Assembly: GCA_003149345.1 (NCBI GenBank)
Contig: QFWI01000016.1
Location: 62,001 to 126,000 of the forward strand
DNA: 64,000 bases
Direction of reading: 5' to 3'
From: Vampirovibrio chlorellavorus
GTDB taxonomy: Bacteria > Cyanobacteriota > Vampirovibrionia > Vampirovibrionales > Vampirovibrionaceae
The notes under the pieces were generated by a model, which had not been told where the DNA came from, did not search any database, and saw only the letters and a program-made list of their open reading frames with translations. This document shows, in pieces, positions 44,007 to 53,437 of the stretch; positions within the stretch are counted from its first letter, which is position 1, and each line of letters opens with the position of its first letter. A program made the translations under genes and the position numbers.

Positions 44007-44786
44007 GTGGAAATCACTTCGATTCTTGGATTGGCCTTGGGGATGGCTGCTGTATTTGGCGGTGCTGTACTCGAAGGTTTGCCCCTCTCTGCTATTGTGC
44101 AGCCCACAGCTTTTATTATTGTGTTTGGGGGCATGTTGGGGGCTATTTTGCTGCAATCGCCCCAAGTGGATTTGGTAAACGCGGTCAAGGATTTACCGAT
44201 TATTTTTTTGGGAGTCAAGGAAAAACCGGCTGAAGTGGCCGAGCTGATTGTGAATATGGCTTTAAAAGCCCGCAAAGAGGGGATTTTGGCCCTCCAAAAT
44301 GAAATCGCGTCCATTGATGACCCTTTTTTGAAAAAAGGGCTGGAGCTGATGACCGATGGTACTGACCCACAGCTGTTGCGGGAGTTATTGGAAACCGAGT
44401 TGCACCATTATGAAGAATCGGTGGGGCATGCCTCCAAGGTATGGGAAGGTTGCGGCGCTTATGCGCCCACAGTGGGGATTATTGGAGCGGTGTTGGGCTT
44501 GATTCACGTAATGCAGAACCTGAACGATCCCAGTAAATTGGGCGGCGGGATTGCGGTTGCCTTTGTGGCCACGGTATATGGGGTGGCCGGGGCCAACCTG
44601 CTGTTTATTCCCCTGGGCGGCAAGTTAAAAGGTAACCGCCGACAAACCATTATGACCCGGGCCATGATGCTGGAAGGCATTTTGTCCATTCAGGCCGGGG
44701 AAAGTCCCAGTTTTATCTCTGAAAAGCTCAAGGTCTTTATGCACGGGCATGAGGGAAGCCATAAAGACGCCGGTCATGAAGGTTAA
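44007..44786 (+). CDS. motA: Flagellar motor stator protein MotA
   Basis: MotA forms the proton (or sodium) channel of the flagellar stator with MotB. Four membrane segments are expected: ILGLALGMAAVFGGAVLEG, AFIIVFGGMLGAILLQSP, APTVGIIGAVLGLIHVMQ and GGIAVAFVATVYGVAGANLLF. The long cytosolic loop carries the torque-generating residues. The TAxxG-like end (NRRQTIMTRAMMLEGILSIQAGE) is typical. The start is uncertain: upstream TTG (43938) and GTG (43977) codons are in frame, and 44007 (GTG) best matches the usual N-terminus. Length about 259 aa. motB follows by 39 bp. Confidence 0.9.
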   Translation: MEITSILGLALGMAAVFGGAVLEGLPLSAIVQPTAFIIVFGGMLGAILLQSPQVDLVNAVKDLPIIFLGVKEKPAEVAELIVNMALKARKEGILALQNEIASIDDPFLKKGLELMTDGTDPQLLRELLETELHHYEESVGHASKVWEGCGAYAPTVGIIGAVLGLIHVMQNLNDPSKLGGGIAVAFVATVYGVAGANLLFIPLGGKLKGNRRQTIMTRAMMLEGILSIQAGESPSFISEKLKVFMHGHEGSHKDAGHEG

Positions 44787-44825
44787 GCGTTGTTTGGCCA
44801 CGCAAGTATAGGTTTTTAATTTGGC

Positions 44826-46049
44826 ATGGCAAAAAAGCACAAGCATCCTGAGCATGAAAACCTGGAGCGGTGGCTGGTTTCCTATGCTGACTTCATGACC
44901 TTGCTGTTCGCCACGTTTACGGCTCTGTACGCAATGGCCCAAACGGACGCGGCCAAGCTCAAGGATATTAGCGCGGCCATTCGGGAAGGCTTTGAGGAGC
45001 AAAGCATTATCAGTGGGATTAAAAGCGTTTTGCAAGGCCAAAGCCCACCCAATAAAAATCCAGATCCACTCAGCCAGGAGAAAGGTGCCGGGCCAGGGGT
45101 CATTGGGAAGTTTGATAGCATGACCTACCAGCCGGGGGAGGTGCGTTCCACCCAAAAACTGGTGGATGACCTGACCAGCGATTTGAAAGACGCCAACCAT
45201 GAAATAAAAAGCCTGACGGTGGGCGCGGGTGGTAATCAGAATGAACCCGGTGGACAAGGACAAAGTGGGGCCGTTGGACAGGGCCAAAATTCAAAGCCCG
45301 TGGAGGCAGGGCCACCGGGTACGGAAGATAGCCAGGTGCCCATGCGCCAAATCGAGGTGTCCGTGCAGGAGCGGGGGATTCGTATCAGTTTTGATAGCCG
45401 CTTGCTGTTTGGGCCGGGTGAGTCGGCGTTGAGGCCTTATGCCTATAAATTTCTGGACAAAGTGGCCTCACGGCTTAAGAAATTTGACAACCATCGGATT
45501 CATGTGGAAGGCCATACGGATAAGCAGCCCATTGCCAGTTCCCAGTTTCCATCCAACTGGGAACTATCCTGTGCCCGCTCTAGCAGTGTGGTGCGCTTTT
45601 TTATCGGCAGGCATCAATTTAACCCTTCCTCGCTGGTGGCTGTGGGTTACGGCGATACACAGCCCATCTCCAATAACGCCATCGCAGAAGGTCGGGCCCG
45701 TAACCGACGGGTGGATATCATTGTCTACAACGAGAAAATGAGCAGCGTTCTGAATCCCAGAACGCAATTCATTGGCGAGCAACAGATTGTGAAAAGTGTG
45801 TCCGATGGCCCGGAAAAGCCAAAAACCGTGCTGCCGGTTTTGCCTCAGCCAGATTCCGGCTCCGCCCCGTCCGGGCCGGTTAAAATCATTATCAAGGAAG
45901 CGGATGGTACCGAGAAAATTCTGGTACCCAAGACCAAGCCCGTAAAAGCGGATTCAAATACTATCCCTGTCTTGGTGGATGTGCAGTCAGCGCCGGGAAA
46001 AGCTGTGGCGCCCACAGCGGTGAAAGAAAAGCAGACCGCAACCCATTGA
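44826..46049 (+). CDS. motB: Flagellar motor stator protein MotB
   Basis: The single N-terminal membrane helix carries the ion-binding Asp (LVSYADFMTLLFATFTALYA). A Gly/Gln-rich linker (GGNQNEPGGQGQSG) leads into an OmpA-type murein-binding domain (about residues 175-305: LLFGPGESALRPY, HVEGHTDKQP, NWELSCARSSSVV, GYGDTQPISN, RARNRRVDI). The C-terminal ~100 residues are an extra Pro/Lys-rich tail, giving 407 aa, longer than most MotB. The linker should form the plug and the stalk anchoring the stator to murein. It shares an operon with motA. No other flagellar gene is in the window. Confidence 0.92.
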   Translation: MAKKHKHPEHENLERWLVSYADFMTLLFATFTALYAMAQTDAAKLKDISAAIREGFEEQSIISGIKSVLQGQSPPNKNPDPLSQEKGAGPGVIGKFDSMTYQPGEVRSTQKLVDDLTSDLKDANHEIKSLTVGAGGNQNEPGGQGQSGAVGQGQNSKPVEAGPPGTEDSQVPMRQIEVSVQERGIRISFDSRLLFGPGESALRPYAYKFLDKVASRLKKFDNHRIHVEGHTDKQPIASSQFPSNWELSCARSSSVVRFFIGRHQFNPSSLVAVGYGDTQPISNNAIAEGRARNRRVDIIVYNEKMSSVLNPRTQFIGEQQIVKSVSDGPEKPKTVLPVLPQPDSGSAPSGPVKIIIKEADGTEKILVPKTKPVKADSNTIPVLVDVQSAPGKAVAPTAVKEKQTATH

Positions 46050-46097
46050 TTGATCCGGTGTCGCCATTCAGCCGCAAACAAAAAGCAACCGCGAACA

Positions 46098-46138
46098 AAA
46101 AGCCCCTGAGCGCCACACGGACTTCATCAGAGGCTTTT
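46098..46138 (+). terminator. Intrinsic terminator after motB
   Basis: AAAAGCCCCTGA and TCAGAGGCTTTT pair with one mismatch, followed by CGTTTTTT. It ends 90 bp after motB. Confidence 0.7.
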
Positions 46139-46610
46139 CGTTTTTTAGAATCAGGACGATTTAGTTTAAATCAGTCTTCTTTCGCTCCTCCGTTTCAATT
46201 TGCGCGTGTTCGTCAGTGGCCTCTCTCTCTTCTATAATCTACCTAACTCTCCTTTCTCTCATTGCTTCATGGCTGATTGAGGACACACCGAAGATGGTGG
46301 CGGCGATCATCGCTGGGGCCGAAGCACCTGAATCCCGAACGGGGAACAGTGCATGATGCGATTGAAGCTCCTCTCTTCTCGTGGCTACCGGCAAAGGATC
46401 GTGACGCCCGTAGTGATTATATAAAAATAAAAACAAATAATGGGTGGCGATTGTCTTTCCGTATGGTAAAAATGATTTTACAAACCAAAATTACCCATCC
46501 AGCAAGCGTTTTCAGTCAGAAACGCCGTTTATAAACGGAAATAAACTCTTGCTGGGCAAGGGCTTTAAGTGTTGTCTGGCAATGTTTTCTGGCTTATGGA
46601 AAGGTAGGTG
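46139..46610. other. Gene-free region with promoters and nested inverted repeats; possible structured RNA
   Basis: No ORF here looks coding. A TATAAT at 46233-46238 has TCGTCA 17 bp upstream on the plus strand; a minus-strand TATAAT occurs near 46416-46421. Between them lies a GC-rich block (about 46270-46410) with a nested hairpin GCAcCTGaaTCCCGaaCGGGgAacAGTGC folded as GCA/CTG/TCCCG against CGGG/CAG/TGC. Further on, CCAGCAAG (46499-46506) pairs perfectly with CTTGCTGG (46548-46555) and encloses GCGTTT/AAACGC and the perfect palindrome CCGTTTATAAACGG. I recognise no known RNA family. Confidence 0.4.
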
Positions 46611-48425
46611 CTATCGAGCTTTCTTCTCGATTCGGGCATAGTTTTTGGCAAAGCCCTGAGAGTTCATCAAGCCCGGACTGAGCTGAATGGCTTTGTCATA
46701 GGCCGCTTTGGCTTCCGGCCACTTCTTCAGCCTCTCGTATGTATCTCCCAGTTTCAGGTAAATGTTGTCCCATTGTTGATAGATGCGGGCGGCTTCCTGG
46801 TATTTCAAGCTGGCCGTGTCATAGTTTTTTTCAGAAAAGGCCACAGTCCCCTCATCCGCCTTTTGGGCGGCCAAAGCCTGTTTGCTCTGAATGCGCTTGA
46901 TGGCCATTTGGTAGCCTGTATCCGAAGTCAGTTGATTGGCCCGTTGGTAGAACACCTTGGAGAACTGCAATTCCTGCGCCAGCAATAGGCGATCGGCCAG
47001 CCGGGCGTATTCGGATTCGGATAAACCATCCACCCCTTCCAGGCGTTCCTGAGCTGTTTTCAGGTCACCGACCAGAAAGGCGGCCTCACCGGCCACCGCA
47101 TCGTCATTGACCTTGCTCATCACCAGCAGATCCTGGCGCCGGTCTTCAGACAGTATGCCTTCCCGGGCTATCAGTAACTTCAGTCGATCCAGTTGGCGGT
47201 TGGGTTGATCCGGGTTTTGCTCCAGGGCTTCTTCCACCCGCCGGAGATCGCTTTCTGCACTGGCATCGGGTTGATTGGGCCGATAGAAGTAATTGAGATA
47301 ATGCAGGCCGGCCAGAGCGCTGAGTCCCTCGTCTACGGTGGCCGCATCGTTGGCCCTGATGTTTAATAGGCGTCGCCACTGTTTGCAGGCCACCTCAATT
47401 TTTTCCAGGCGGGTATTCTGTCTGGCCTCTTCGTAAAGGCCATTGAGAATATCCGGCTTGAGGTCCAGTGCTTTTTGGAAAGCATCCAGGCTTTGCTGGG
47501 CCTGATTGGTGAGTTCATACAATTCGCCCAGCTTTAGCCACACTTGCGCGTCGCGGGGGGTATAGCGGGTCAGGGTCTCGTAGTATTGGAGAGCGTTGGG
47601 CGTTTCTCCCAGTTTTTCATACTGGGTGGCCAGCAAATAATCCCGTTCCGGGAGGCGACCATAATCCAGTTGCTCTGATTTACTGGCGTATTTCACCGCT
47701 TCGGCGGGACGGTCGGCCATGACAAGCAATTGGGCGGTTAGATAGTAGTTCATGGCGTCCAGCGGATCCAGTTCCGTGGCGTGCAGAATGGTATCCTTGG
47801 CTCTGGGAATGTCTCGGACTTTTATGTAAAACCGGGTCAACCCCTGAAAGGCCGGGATAAATGTGGGGCGAATCCGCAAGGCTTTCTGTAGATTCTGTTC
47901 AGCGGTAATGAGATCGTTTTTTTGCAGGCTCCATTCCGCCGCGTAACTTAGCACCAGGGGACTTTCCGGGTTTAGGCCCAAGGCCTGCCGAAAATGTTCC
48001 TCGGCCAGGGCTTGATAGTCTCGGGTATTGTCGGCCAGTTTGCCGTTGGGGGCGTTTTGCCAAAGTTGAAACAAGTGGCCCAGAGTCGCCGCTGTTTCCG
48101 CGGAATCCGGGTGCTGGCTGAGGGCTTGCTCCAGAACTGACTTGGCTTTGGGATAATCGAACTGCCGAATGGCGATATTGGCCATGGCGAGCTGGGCGTT
48201 CAAGTCCCTGGGGTTCGCTTTCAGGTATTCCTGGTAAATGGCCGCAGCCGAAGTGGAGCGCCCGTCTTGTAAGAGCTGGGCCGCTTTATCCAAAGCGCTC
48301 TCGCCGTAAGCCGGGGCCAGCGTCAGCGCACTCAGGCCTAGCCCGGAAATTAGCAGGGCGGCGCCGGGCGTGGCGGAGATTACAGAAAATAGGCTACCCC
48401 GCTTGGTTAAAAATGGTGGTATCAT
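46611..48425 (-). CDS. Exported TPR-repeat protein
   Basis: About 604 aa from ATG 48425. A signal peptide or N-terminal anchor (TPGAALLISGLGLSALTLAPAYG) is followed by a near-continuous array of tetratricopeptide repeats (KAAQLLQDGRSTSAAAIYQEYL, NAQLAMANIAIRQFDYPKAK, QVWLKLGELYELTNQAQQSL, NIYLKLGDTYERLKKWPEAK). TPR arrays mediate protein-protein contacts, here probably in the periplasm or at the envelope. The partner cannot be told. It is divergent from the nuo operon and may share its promoter region. A possible structured RNA region lies downstream. Confidence 0.85.
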   Translation of the reverse strand: MIPPFLTKRGSLFSVISATPGAALLISGLGLSALTLAPAYGESALDKAAQLLQDGRSTSAAAIYQEYLKANPRDLNAQLAMANIAIRQFDYPKAKSVLEQALSQHPDSAETAATLGHLFQLWQNAPNGKLADNTRDYQALAEEHFRQALGLNPESPLVLSYAAEWSLQKNDLITAEQNLQKALRIRPTFIPAFQGLTRFYIKVRDIPRAKDTILHATELDPLDAMNYYLTAQLLVMADRPAEAVKYASKSEQLDYGRLPERDYLLATQYEKLGETPNALQYYETLTRYTPRDAQVWLKLGELYELTNQAQQSLDAFQKALDLKPDILNGLYEEARQNTRLEKIEVACKQWRRLLNIRANDAATVDEGLSALAGLHYLNYFYRPNQPDASAESDLRRVEEALEQNPDQPNRQLDRLKLLIAREGILSEDRRQDLLVMSKVNDDAVAGEAAFLVGDLKTAQERLEGVDGLSESEYARLADRLLLAQELQFSKVFYQRANQLTSDTGYQMAIKRIQSKQALAAQKADEGTVAFSEKNYDTASLKYQEAARIYQQWDNIYLKLGDTYERLKKWPEAKAAYDKAIQLSPGLMNSQGFAKNYARIEKKAR

Positions 48426-48453
48426 CAAGATGTCCAAAATCTGTCATTAAACT

Positions 48454-48482
48454 TTGACTTGTTCCACAGTTTATTTTTAAAT
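48454..48482 (+). promoter_or_regulatory. Putative promoter of the nuo operon
   Basis: TTGACT and TTAAAT are separated by 17 bp, each 4-5 of 6 to consensus, about 145 bp before nuoA. The site also overlaps the upstream region of the TPR gene on the other strand. Confidence 0.45.
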
Positions 48483-48627
48483 GATACTGGTTTATGGATT
48501 GTAAATCAGCCGGGTGAGCCAAATTCCTTATCAGTCATTGTCTGAGTCAAGCCCCACCCCCTCTCACTGAGCGCTTTGCCCATAGTTTGGACCATATTTA
48601 TATAGAAGAGACGAACGAGACAAGGCC

Positions 48628-48999
48628 ATGCATTTAACCGGTTATTCCATGTTGCTCTTGCTGCTGTTACTGGCGGCCATTACTCCTTTTCTGATGATGG
48701 GGATTTCCCAGATTGTTCAGGTGAAGTATCCTACCCGTCTGAAGTACACCACTTACGAGTCCGGGATGACGCCCTTTGGCGATTCTCACATTCAGTTCGA
48801 TGTCAAATTCTATATGTACGCGCTCTTGTTTATCCTGTTTGATATCGAGACCGTCTTTTTGTTCCCCTGGGCGGTGGCGTTCGAACGTTTGACCCAGAGT
48901 CTGGGTTTGTTCCCCATTGTTGAAATGTTTATTTTTATCGGAATCCTGATGCTGGGCCTGATTTACGCCTGGAAGCGTGATGCCCTCAGGTGGCAGTAA
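48628..48999 (+). CDS. nuoA: NADH-quinone oxidoreductase subunit A
   Basis: Membrane-arm subunit of complex I near the quinone site, 123 aa, three membrane helices. [32 protein letters not shown] is the diagnostic loop, with the acidic residue in the second helix. It is the first gene of an eleven-gene operon (A-B-C-D-H-I-J-K-L-M-N), with the putative promoter at 48454. nuoB starts 22 bp later. Confidence 0.97.
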   Translation: MHLTGYSMLLLLLLLAAITPFLMMGISQIVQVKYPTRLKYTTYESGMTPFGDSHIQFDVKFYMYALLFILFDIETVFLFPWAVAFERLTQSLGLFPIVEMFIFIGILMLGLIYAWKRDALRWQ

Positions 49000-49021
49000 G
49001 AAGGACGGAGGTTATTTCTGT

Positions 49022-49747
49022 ATGTCTTTAACAGAAACCGTTGTAACTGGACTTCAGGACCTGCTGGAAAGTTCCGGCATTATGGTGACCACCATTGACA
49101 CGGTCTATAATTGGGCCCGTTCCAACTCGGTCTGGCCCATGACGTTTGCCACTTCTTGCTGTGGCATTGAAATGATGACCGTAGGGGCTTCCAAGCACGA
49201 TATTTCCCGTTTTGGCTCCGAGGTGTTTCGAGCTACTCCTCGGCAGTCTGACCTGATTATTACCGCCGGAACCATCACTCATAAAATGGCGCCCGCCCTG
49301 GTTCGTTTGTACGAGCAAATGCCGGAGCCTAAATATGTTATTGCTATGGGCGCTTGCACCGTCACGGGCGGCATGTATGAGAACGATTCCTATTCCGTAG
49401 TCCGTGGTGTGGATCGTTTGATTCCGGTCAACGTCTATGTCCCGGGTTGCCCCCCACGGCCAGAGGCCTTGCTGGATGCCTTGATTCAGCTGCAAAAGCA
49501 GATTCGTACCGAGTCCATTGTGGATCGTAAAAAGCGGGCTGCCGAGCATGTGCCTCGGGTGGAGATTGGCCCCGGTGAAGTTTTGTTGCCCAAGGCGGGT
49601 CAGCCCAATGTGAAATGGGGTGTCCAGAAGTACGCTTATCCGGTGGATGAGTTGCAAGCCGAAGGTAAAATACCGTTAGTCAGAGGAAATGTGAAGTACC
49701 GCCATGAGCGAAGAGCAGAAAGAGAACAGCAAAGAGCCGGTCGCTAA
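49022..49747 (+). CDS. nuoB: NADH-quinone oxidoreductase subunit B
   Basis: Carries the terminal N2 [4Fe-4S] cluster that reduces quinone, 241 aa from ATG 49022 with GGAGG upstream. The cluster ligands are in [17 protein letters not shown] and [14 protein letters not shown]. The C-terminal ~60 residues are an extension beyond the common core, ending in a basic stretch ([17 protein letters not shown]). That tail overlaps the start of nuoC by 44 bp, so it may be shaped by the overlap. Confidence 0.96.
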   Translation: MSLTETVVTGLQDLLESSGIMVTTIDTVYNWARSNSVWPMTFATSCCGIEMMTVGASKHDISRFGSEVFRATPRQSDLIITAGTITHKMAPALVRLYEQMPEPKYVIAMGACTVTGGMYENDSYSVVRGVDRLIPVNVYVPGCPPRPEALLDALIQLQKQIRTESIVDRKKRAAEHVPRVEIGPGEVLLPKAGQPNVKWGVQKYAYPVDELQAEGKIPLVRGNVKYRHERRAEREQQRAGR

Positions 49748-50240
49748 GGCCGCCGCTCCCGCAGAAGCAGAGCCTGCGCCCATTCCTGCGGGCAAAGTTG
49801 GTCAACTCCTCGAAAAATTGAATATTCCGGTCAAGCATCTGGGCAACGACGCTATGGGTACTGAAATGATTGATGTTTCCTGCGCGAATTTGCTGAAAGC
49901 AGCGGAAGTCATTCGCGATCAAGGTCAATTTGATTTGCTCTTGTCTTGCACCGGGGTGGATTGGAAGGATCGGCTGGAATCTGTTTATCATCTCTATTCC
50001 ACCAAAACTTTTGAGTACCTGTCTCTGAAGGTGACTGCCGAAAATGAGCATTCTCCCAGTTTAATGCCCGTTTGGCACGCCGCTGACTGGCATGAGCGAG
50101 AGTCCTATGATTTGTTGGGGATTCATTACGACGGGCACACTAATCTGACCCGTATTTTAATGCCCAACGATTGGCTGGGACACCCGTTGCGCAAGGATTA
50201 TAAAGTGAACGACCCTCGTCTGGTCTGGAATGAACGGTAA
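49704..50240 (+). CDS. nuoC: NADH-quinone oxidoreductase subunit C
   Basis: 30-kDa type subunit of the peripheral arm, 178 aa. An Ala/Glu/Lys-rich N-terminal stretch (about 30 residues) is followed by the conserved core ([14 protein letters not shown], and [21 protein letters not shown]). [20 protein letters not shown] is the standard end. The start overlaps nuoB by 44 bp, and nuoD follows 14 bp later. C and D are separate here, not fused as in Escherichia. Confidence 0.96.
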   Translation: MSEEQKENSKEPVAKAAAPAEAEPAPIPAGKVGQLLEKLNIPVKHLGNDAMGTEMIDVSCANLLKAAEVIRDQGQFDLLLSCTGVDWKDRLESVYHLYSTKTFEYLSLKVTAENEHSPSLMPVWHAADWHERESYDLLGIHYDGHTNLTRILMPNDWLGHPLRKDYKVNDPRLVWNER

Positions 50241-50254
50241 GGACAGCTGACGAT

Positions 50255-51505
50255 ATGACAATTTCAGAAATTCCAGGGGTGCATACCGAGCAGGGTCTGA
50301 AGACTGAAGACCTTGTGATCAACATCGGCCCTCAGCACCCTAGTACTCACGGTGTATTGCGGTTGGTCACCACCCTGAACGGTGAGGTGGTGAAGGATAT
50401 GGAGCCTATTATCGGCTACCTGCACCGCAGTAAAGAAAAAATGGCTGAATCGCGTTCTTATTTTCAGTATCAGCCGACCCTGGATCGGGTGGAATATCTC
50501 TCCTCTTTTTACGATCACTTTGTGTTTGTGACTGCCATTGAGCGCATCGCCAACCTGAAGGTACCCAAGCGGGTTCACTACATCCGCATGATCACCATGG
50601 AATTGAACCGCATTACCTCTCACCTGTTGTGGTTTGGTACGTTCCTGCTGGATTTGGGCGCCACGAGCCCGCTTTTTTACGCCTTCCGGGAGCGGGAAGA
50701 AGTCTTCAAGCTGTTTGAGGACTTAACTGGCGCGCGCATGATGTACAACTACTACCGCTTTGGTGGCGTCAACGCCGATCTGCCACCGGGTTGGATTGCT
50801 CGTTGCCGGGATTTTGTGCGTAAAATGCCTGCCATCATTGACGAGTATGAATCCATTGTGACCAAAAACCCCATTATTCTGGATAGAACGGTGGGTATTG
50901 GTAAAATGGATATGCAAACGTGCCTGAAGTACGGTGTAACCGGGCCGAGCATGCGGGCTGCCGGTATCTCCCAGGATTTGCGGAAAACCAATCCATACGC
51001 CTGTTACGACGAAGTGGAGTTCGATGTGCCGTTGGGTAAGCACGGCGATGTCTACGATCGGTATCTGGTGCGTATGGCCGAAATGCGGGAATCTTGCCGG
51101 ATTATCGAGCAGTGTCTGGATAAAATCCCCGGCGGCGATACCCAGAACATCATCAATAAACAGGCCGAGATTGAAGCGGCTCGTCAAGCGGCTAAAGAGA
51201 AGGGCGAAGACCCCAAGGCCATTCCTGATATCGACTTTGATTGGCAGATTCAAGGCCAGAAGATCAACTTGATGACGTACAAGCCACCGGCTGGTGAAGC
51301 CTTTGTGGCCTGTGAATCTCCCCGTGGCATGCTGGGATGTTATATCATCAGTGATGGTACGCCTAAGGCCTACCGGATGAAGTGGCGCGGCGCCTCGTTT
51401 TCCAACCTGTCGGTTCTGCCGGAGCTGATGATTGGTAATTTGTACCCAGATTTGATGGCTATCTTTGGTAGCCTGGATGTAATTTTGCCGGAGGTTGATC
51501 GCTAA
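50255..51505 (+). CDS. nuoD: NADH-quinone oxidoreductase subunit D
   Basis: 49-kDa subunit lining the quinone site, 416 aa. The N-terminal NIGPQHPSTHGVLRLV carries the His of the quinone pocket, and MEPIIGYLHRSKEKMAE follows. The C-terminal end (YPDLMAIFGSLDVILPEVDR) is canonical. An insert of about 40 Lys/Glu/Ala-rich residues (IEAARQAAKEKGEDP) near residue 310 is unusual. nuoH starts directly after its stop. Confidence 0.97.
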   Translation: MTISEIPGVHTEQGLKTEDLVINIGPQHPSTHGVLRLVTTLNGEVVKDMEPIIGYLHRSKEKMAESRSYFQYQPTLDRVEYLSSFYDHFVFVTAIERIANLKVPKRVHYIRMITMELNRITSHLLWFGTFLLDLGATSPLFYAFREREEVFKLFEDLTGARMMYNYYRFGGVNADLPPGWIARCRDFVRKMPAIIDEYESIVTKNPIILDRTVGIGKMDMQTCLKYGVTGPSMRAAGISQDLRKTNPYACYDEVEFDVPLGKHGDVYDRYLVRMAEMRESCRIIEQCLDKIPGGDTQNIINKQAEIEAARQAAKEKGEDPKAIPDIDFDWQIQGQKINLMTYKPPAGEAFVACESPRGMLGCYIISDGTPKAYRMKWRGASFSNLSVLPELMIGNLYPDLMAIFGSLDVILPEVDR

Positions 51506-52816
51506 ATGTTCCAGACTCCCCCCGATTATCCAGCCTGGCTGCCCCAGATTCTGAACGAGCTCACCCGTTTATTGGGCTTGCAGATGAACTGGAATGATTT
51601 TGGCCCGGTGTTGTTGATTTTATGGGCAGTGATTATTTTCACCCTCATTGCCACTGCTGGGATCACTTCTGTGACCTTCCTGGTTTTGATGGAGCGTAAG
51701 GTTTTGGCATGGATGACCCAGCGGAAAGGCCCCAACCGGGTCGGCCCCTGGGGAACCCTGCAAACGTTTGCCGATGCTTTCAAGCTGCTGTTTAAAGAGG
51801 ACATTATGGTGGATGGCCAGGACAAGTTTCTGTTTACCATCGCCCCGGCCATCTTCTTCTTACCGGCGTTTGTGTTCTTCGGCCTGATTCCGTTTACCGA
51901 TCAGTTGTTGGCTGTGGCCTTGCCCGCGGGTGCCTTGTTTGTGTTCGCCATCTCTTCCATTTCGGTGGTGGGGATTGTATTGGCCGGTTGGGCTTCCAAC
52001 AACAAATACTCCCTGTTGGGTGGTATGCGGAGCGCCGCGCAAGCCATCAGTTACGAAATTCCCTTGGTGATGGCTGTGTTGGCGGTGGTTTTGTTTACCG
52101 GAACCATGAACATCGGCCAGATTGTCCAAGCCCAGCAAGGCGGATTCTGGAACTGGTACGGCATTCTATTAACGCCGCTCAGTCTGGTCATTTTCTTTGT
52201 GGCCGCTCTGGCGGAGGTGAACCGGATTCCCTTTGACTTGCCAGAGGCTGAAAGCGAGCTGGTCAGCGGGTATAACACCGAATACTCCGGTATGAAGTTC
52301 GCCTTGTTCTTCTTGGCCGAGTACGCCTCTCTGTTTGCCATGAGCGCCTTTACCGCAGCCTTCTTTATGGGAGGCTATTACAGTCCGTTTGGCCCCTTTG
52401 TGATGTCCCTGATTTCTGGTCTGGAGCCTGCCCAAATGACCGGCTTGACTCAGTTGGCTTTGCAAATTGAGATGTTATTCTGGTTCATTCTGAAAACCTA
52501 TGCCTTTATCTTCCTGGCCATGTGGATTCGGGGAACCTTGCCCCGATTGAAGCCGGATCAGTTGATGGGTTTTAGCTGGAAGTTTCTGATTCCGCTGTCT
52601 TTGATCAACATCTTTGCCATTGCTATTGAAAAATACGTGATGCTGCCTCCCGCAAATGGTAAAACCGTTCTGCAAAGCCTGCCTATCCTCAATGCTCAGA
52701 CCGTGGTGCCTTGGGCGGGATGGCTGGTCGCTGTCAGCGTCGTTTTCTGGCTCTTCTTTGTTCTGATGAGCCGTCTCCTGAGTGAAAAATTAGAAGCGAG
52801 GTTAGCCCGCCGATGA
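51506..52816 (+). CDS. nuoH: NADH-quinone oxidoreductase subunit H
   Basis: Membrane subunit at the junction with the peripheral arm, forming part of the quinone channel, 436 aa. RKGPNRVGPWGTLQTFADAFKLLFKE and EVNRIPFDLPEAESELVSGY are the hallmark cytosolic loops; their charged residues shape the quinone cavity. About eight membrane helices are expected. The start follows the nuoD stop without a gap (TAAATG), and its own stop overlaps nuoI by 4 bp. Confidence 0.97.
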   Translation: MFQTPPDYPAWLPQILNELTRLLGLQMNWNDFGPVLLILWAVIIFTLIATAGITSVTFLVLMERKVLAWMTQRKGPNRVGPWGTLQTFADAFKLLFKEDIMVDGQDKFLFTIAPAIFFLPAFVFFGLIPFTDQLLAVALPAGALFVFAISSISVVGIVLAGWASNNKYSLLGGMRSAAQAISYEIPLVMAVLAVVLFTGTMNIGQIVQAQQGGFWNWYGILLTPLSLVIFFVAALAEVNRIPFDLPEAESELVSGYNTEYSGMKFALFFLAEYASLFAMSAFTAAFFMGGYYSPFGPFVMSLISGLEPAQMTGLTQLALQIEMLFWFILKTYAFIFLAMWIRGTLPRLKPDQLMGFSWKFLIPLSLINIFAIAIEKYVMLPPANGKTVLQSLPILNAQTVVPWAGWLVAVSVVFWLFFVLMSRLLSEKLEARLARR

Positions 52817-53313
52817 GTGCCAAACACAATGATATTCAACAGAACCGGGTCATCGATGGTCTAAAAGCCATTGGTCAAGGGATGGCAACGGTGTTTAGCC
52901 ACTATTTCCGCCCACCCATTACCCTGGAATACCCGGAAGTCATGCCGGATCTCAGCACCCGTTTCCACGGTCGGCTCTGCCTGCTCAGCAAATCAGACGG
53001 AACTGATTTGTGCGTGGGCTGTCAGGCCTGTGCCAGGGTTTGCCCTTGCACCGATCTCATTCAGATTGAGATGCACCGGGACGCCAATAAAAAGCCAGTC
53101 ATTGATATGTTTACCATTGATATGGGCCGTTGCATTTTTTGTGGCAATTGTACGGAAGTTTGCCCCGTTGACTGCATTAAGATGTTGCCGGATTTCGAAT
53201 TGGCTGACTACTCCCGCGAGGCTCTGGTGCTGGATAAAAAAGATCTCACTTTATCGGGCGAGGACTCCGATCACTGGCGCCTCGTGCATGGCATGGAGCC
53301 TTTGGTACAGTAG
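52813..53313 (+). CDS. nuoI: NADH-quinone oxidoreductase subunit I
   Basis: Ferredoxin-type subunit with clusters N6a and N6b, 166 aa. Two Cys sets are present: CVGCQACARVCPC and CIFCGNCTEVCPVDC. It has the N-terminal helix common to the family (FSHYFRPPITLEYPE). The stop is followed by a 124-bp spacer before nuoJ, the largest gap inside the operon, with no hairpin that would clearly end transcription. Confidence 0.96.
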   Translation: MSAKHNDIQQNRVIDGLKAIGQGMATVFSHYFRPPITLEYPEVMPDLSTRFHGRLCLLSKSDGTDLCVGCQACARVCPCTDLIQIEMHRDANKKPVIDMFTIDMGRCIFCGNCTEVCPVDCIKMLPDFELADYSREALVLDKKDLTLSGEDSDHWRLVHGMEPLVQ

Positions 53314-53437
53314 TCTCAAATTTTTACCTGGAGTCTTTTTTCCTTTAAGATTGTGTAAAGCCATTTGAGTATCGTAGTTAGTGCAAGAATCAGCAGCCCG
53401 ACCAACCGTTGGGCAGGGTAGAAGGAATCAATGATCA

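Noticed and set aside
46262..46410. Possible 5S rRNA, SRP RNA, RNase P RNA or riboswitch
   Set aside because: CACCTGAATCCCGAAC recalls 5S loop sequences, but the helices do not fit, and signature elements of 5S, SRP, RNase P, tmRNA, 6S and common riboswitches are absent. Kept only as an unidentified structured region.
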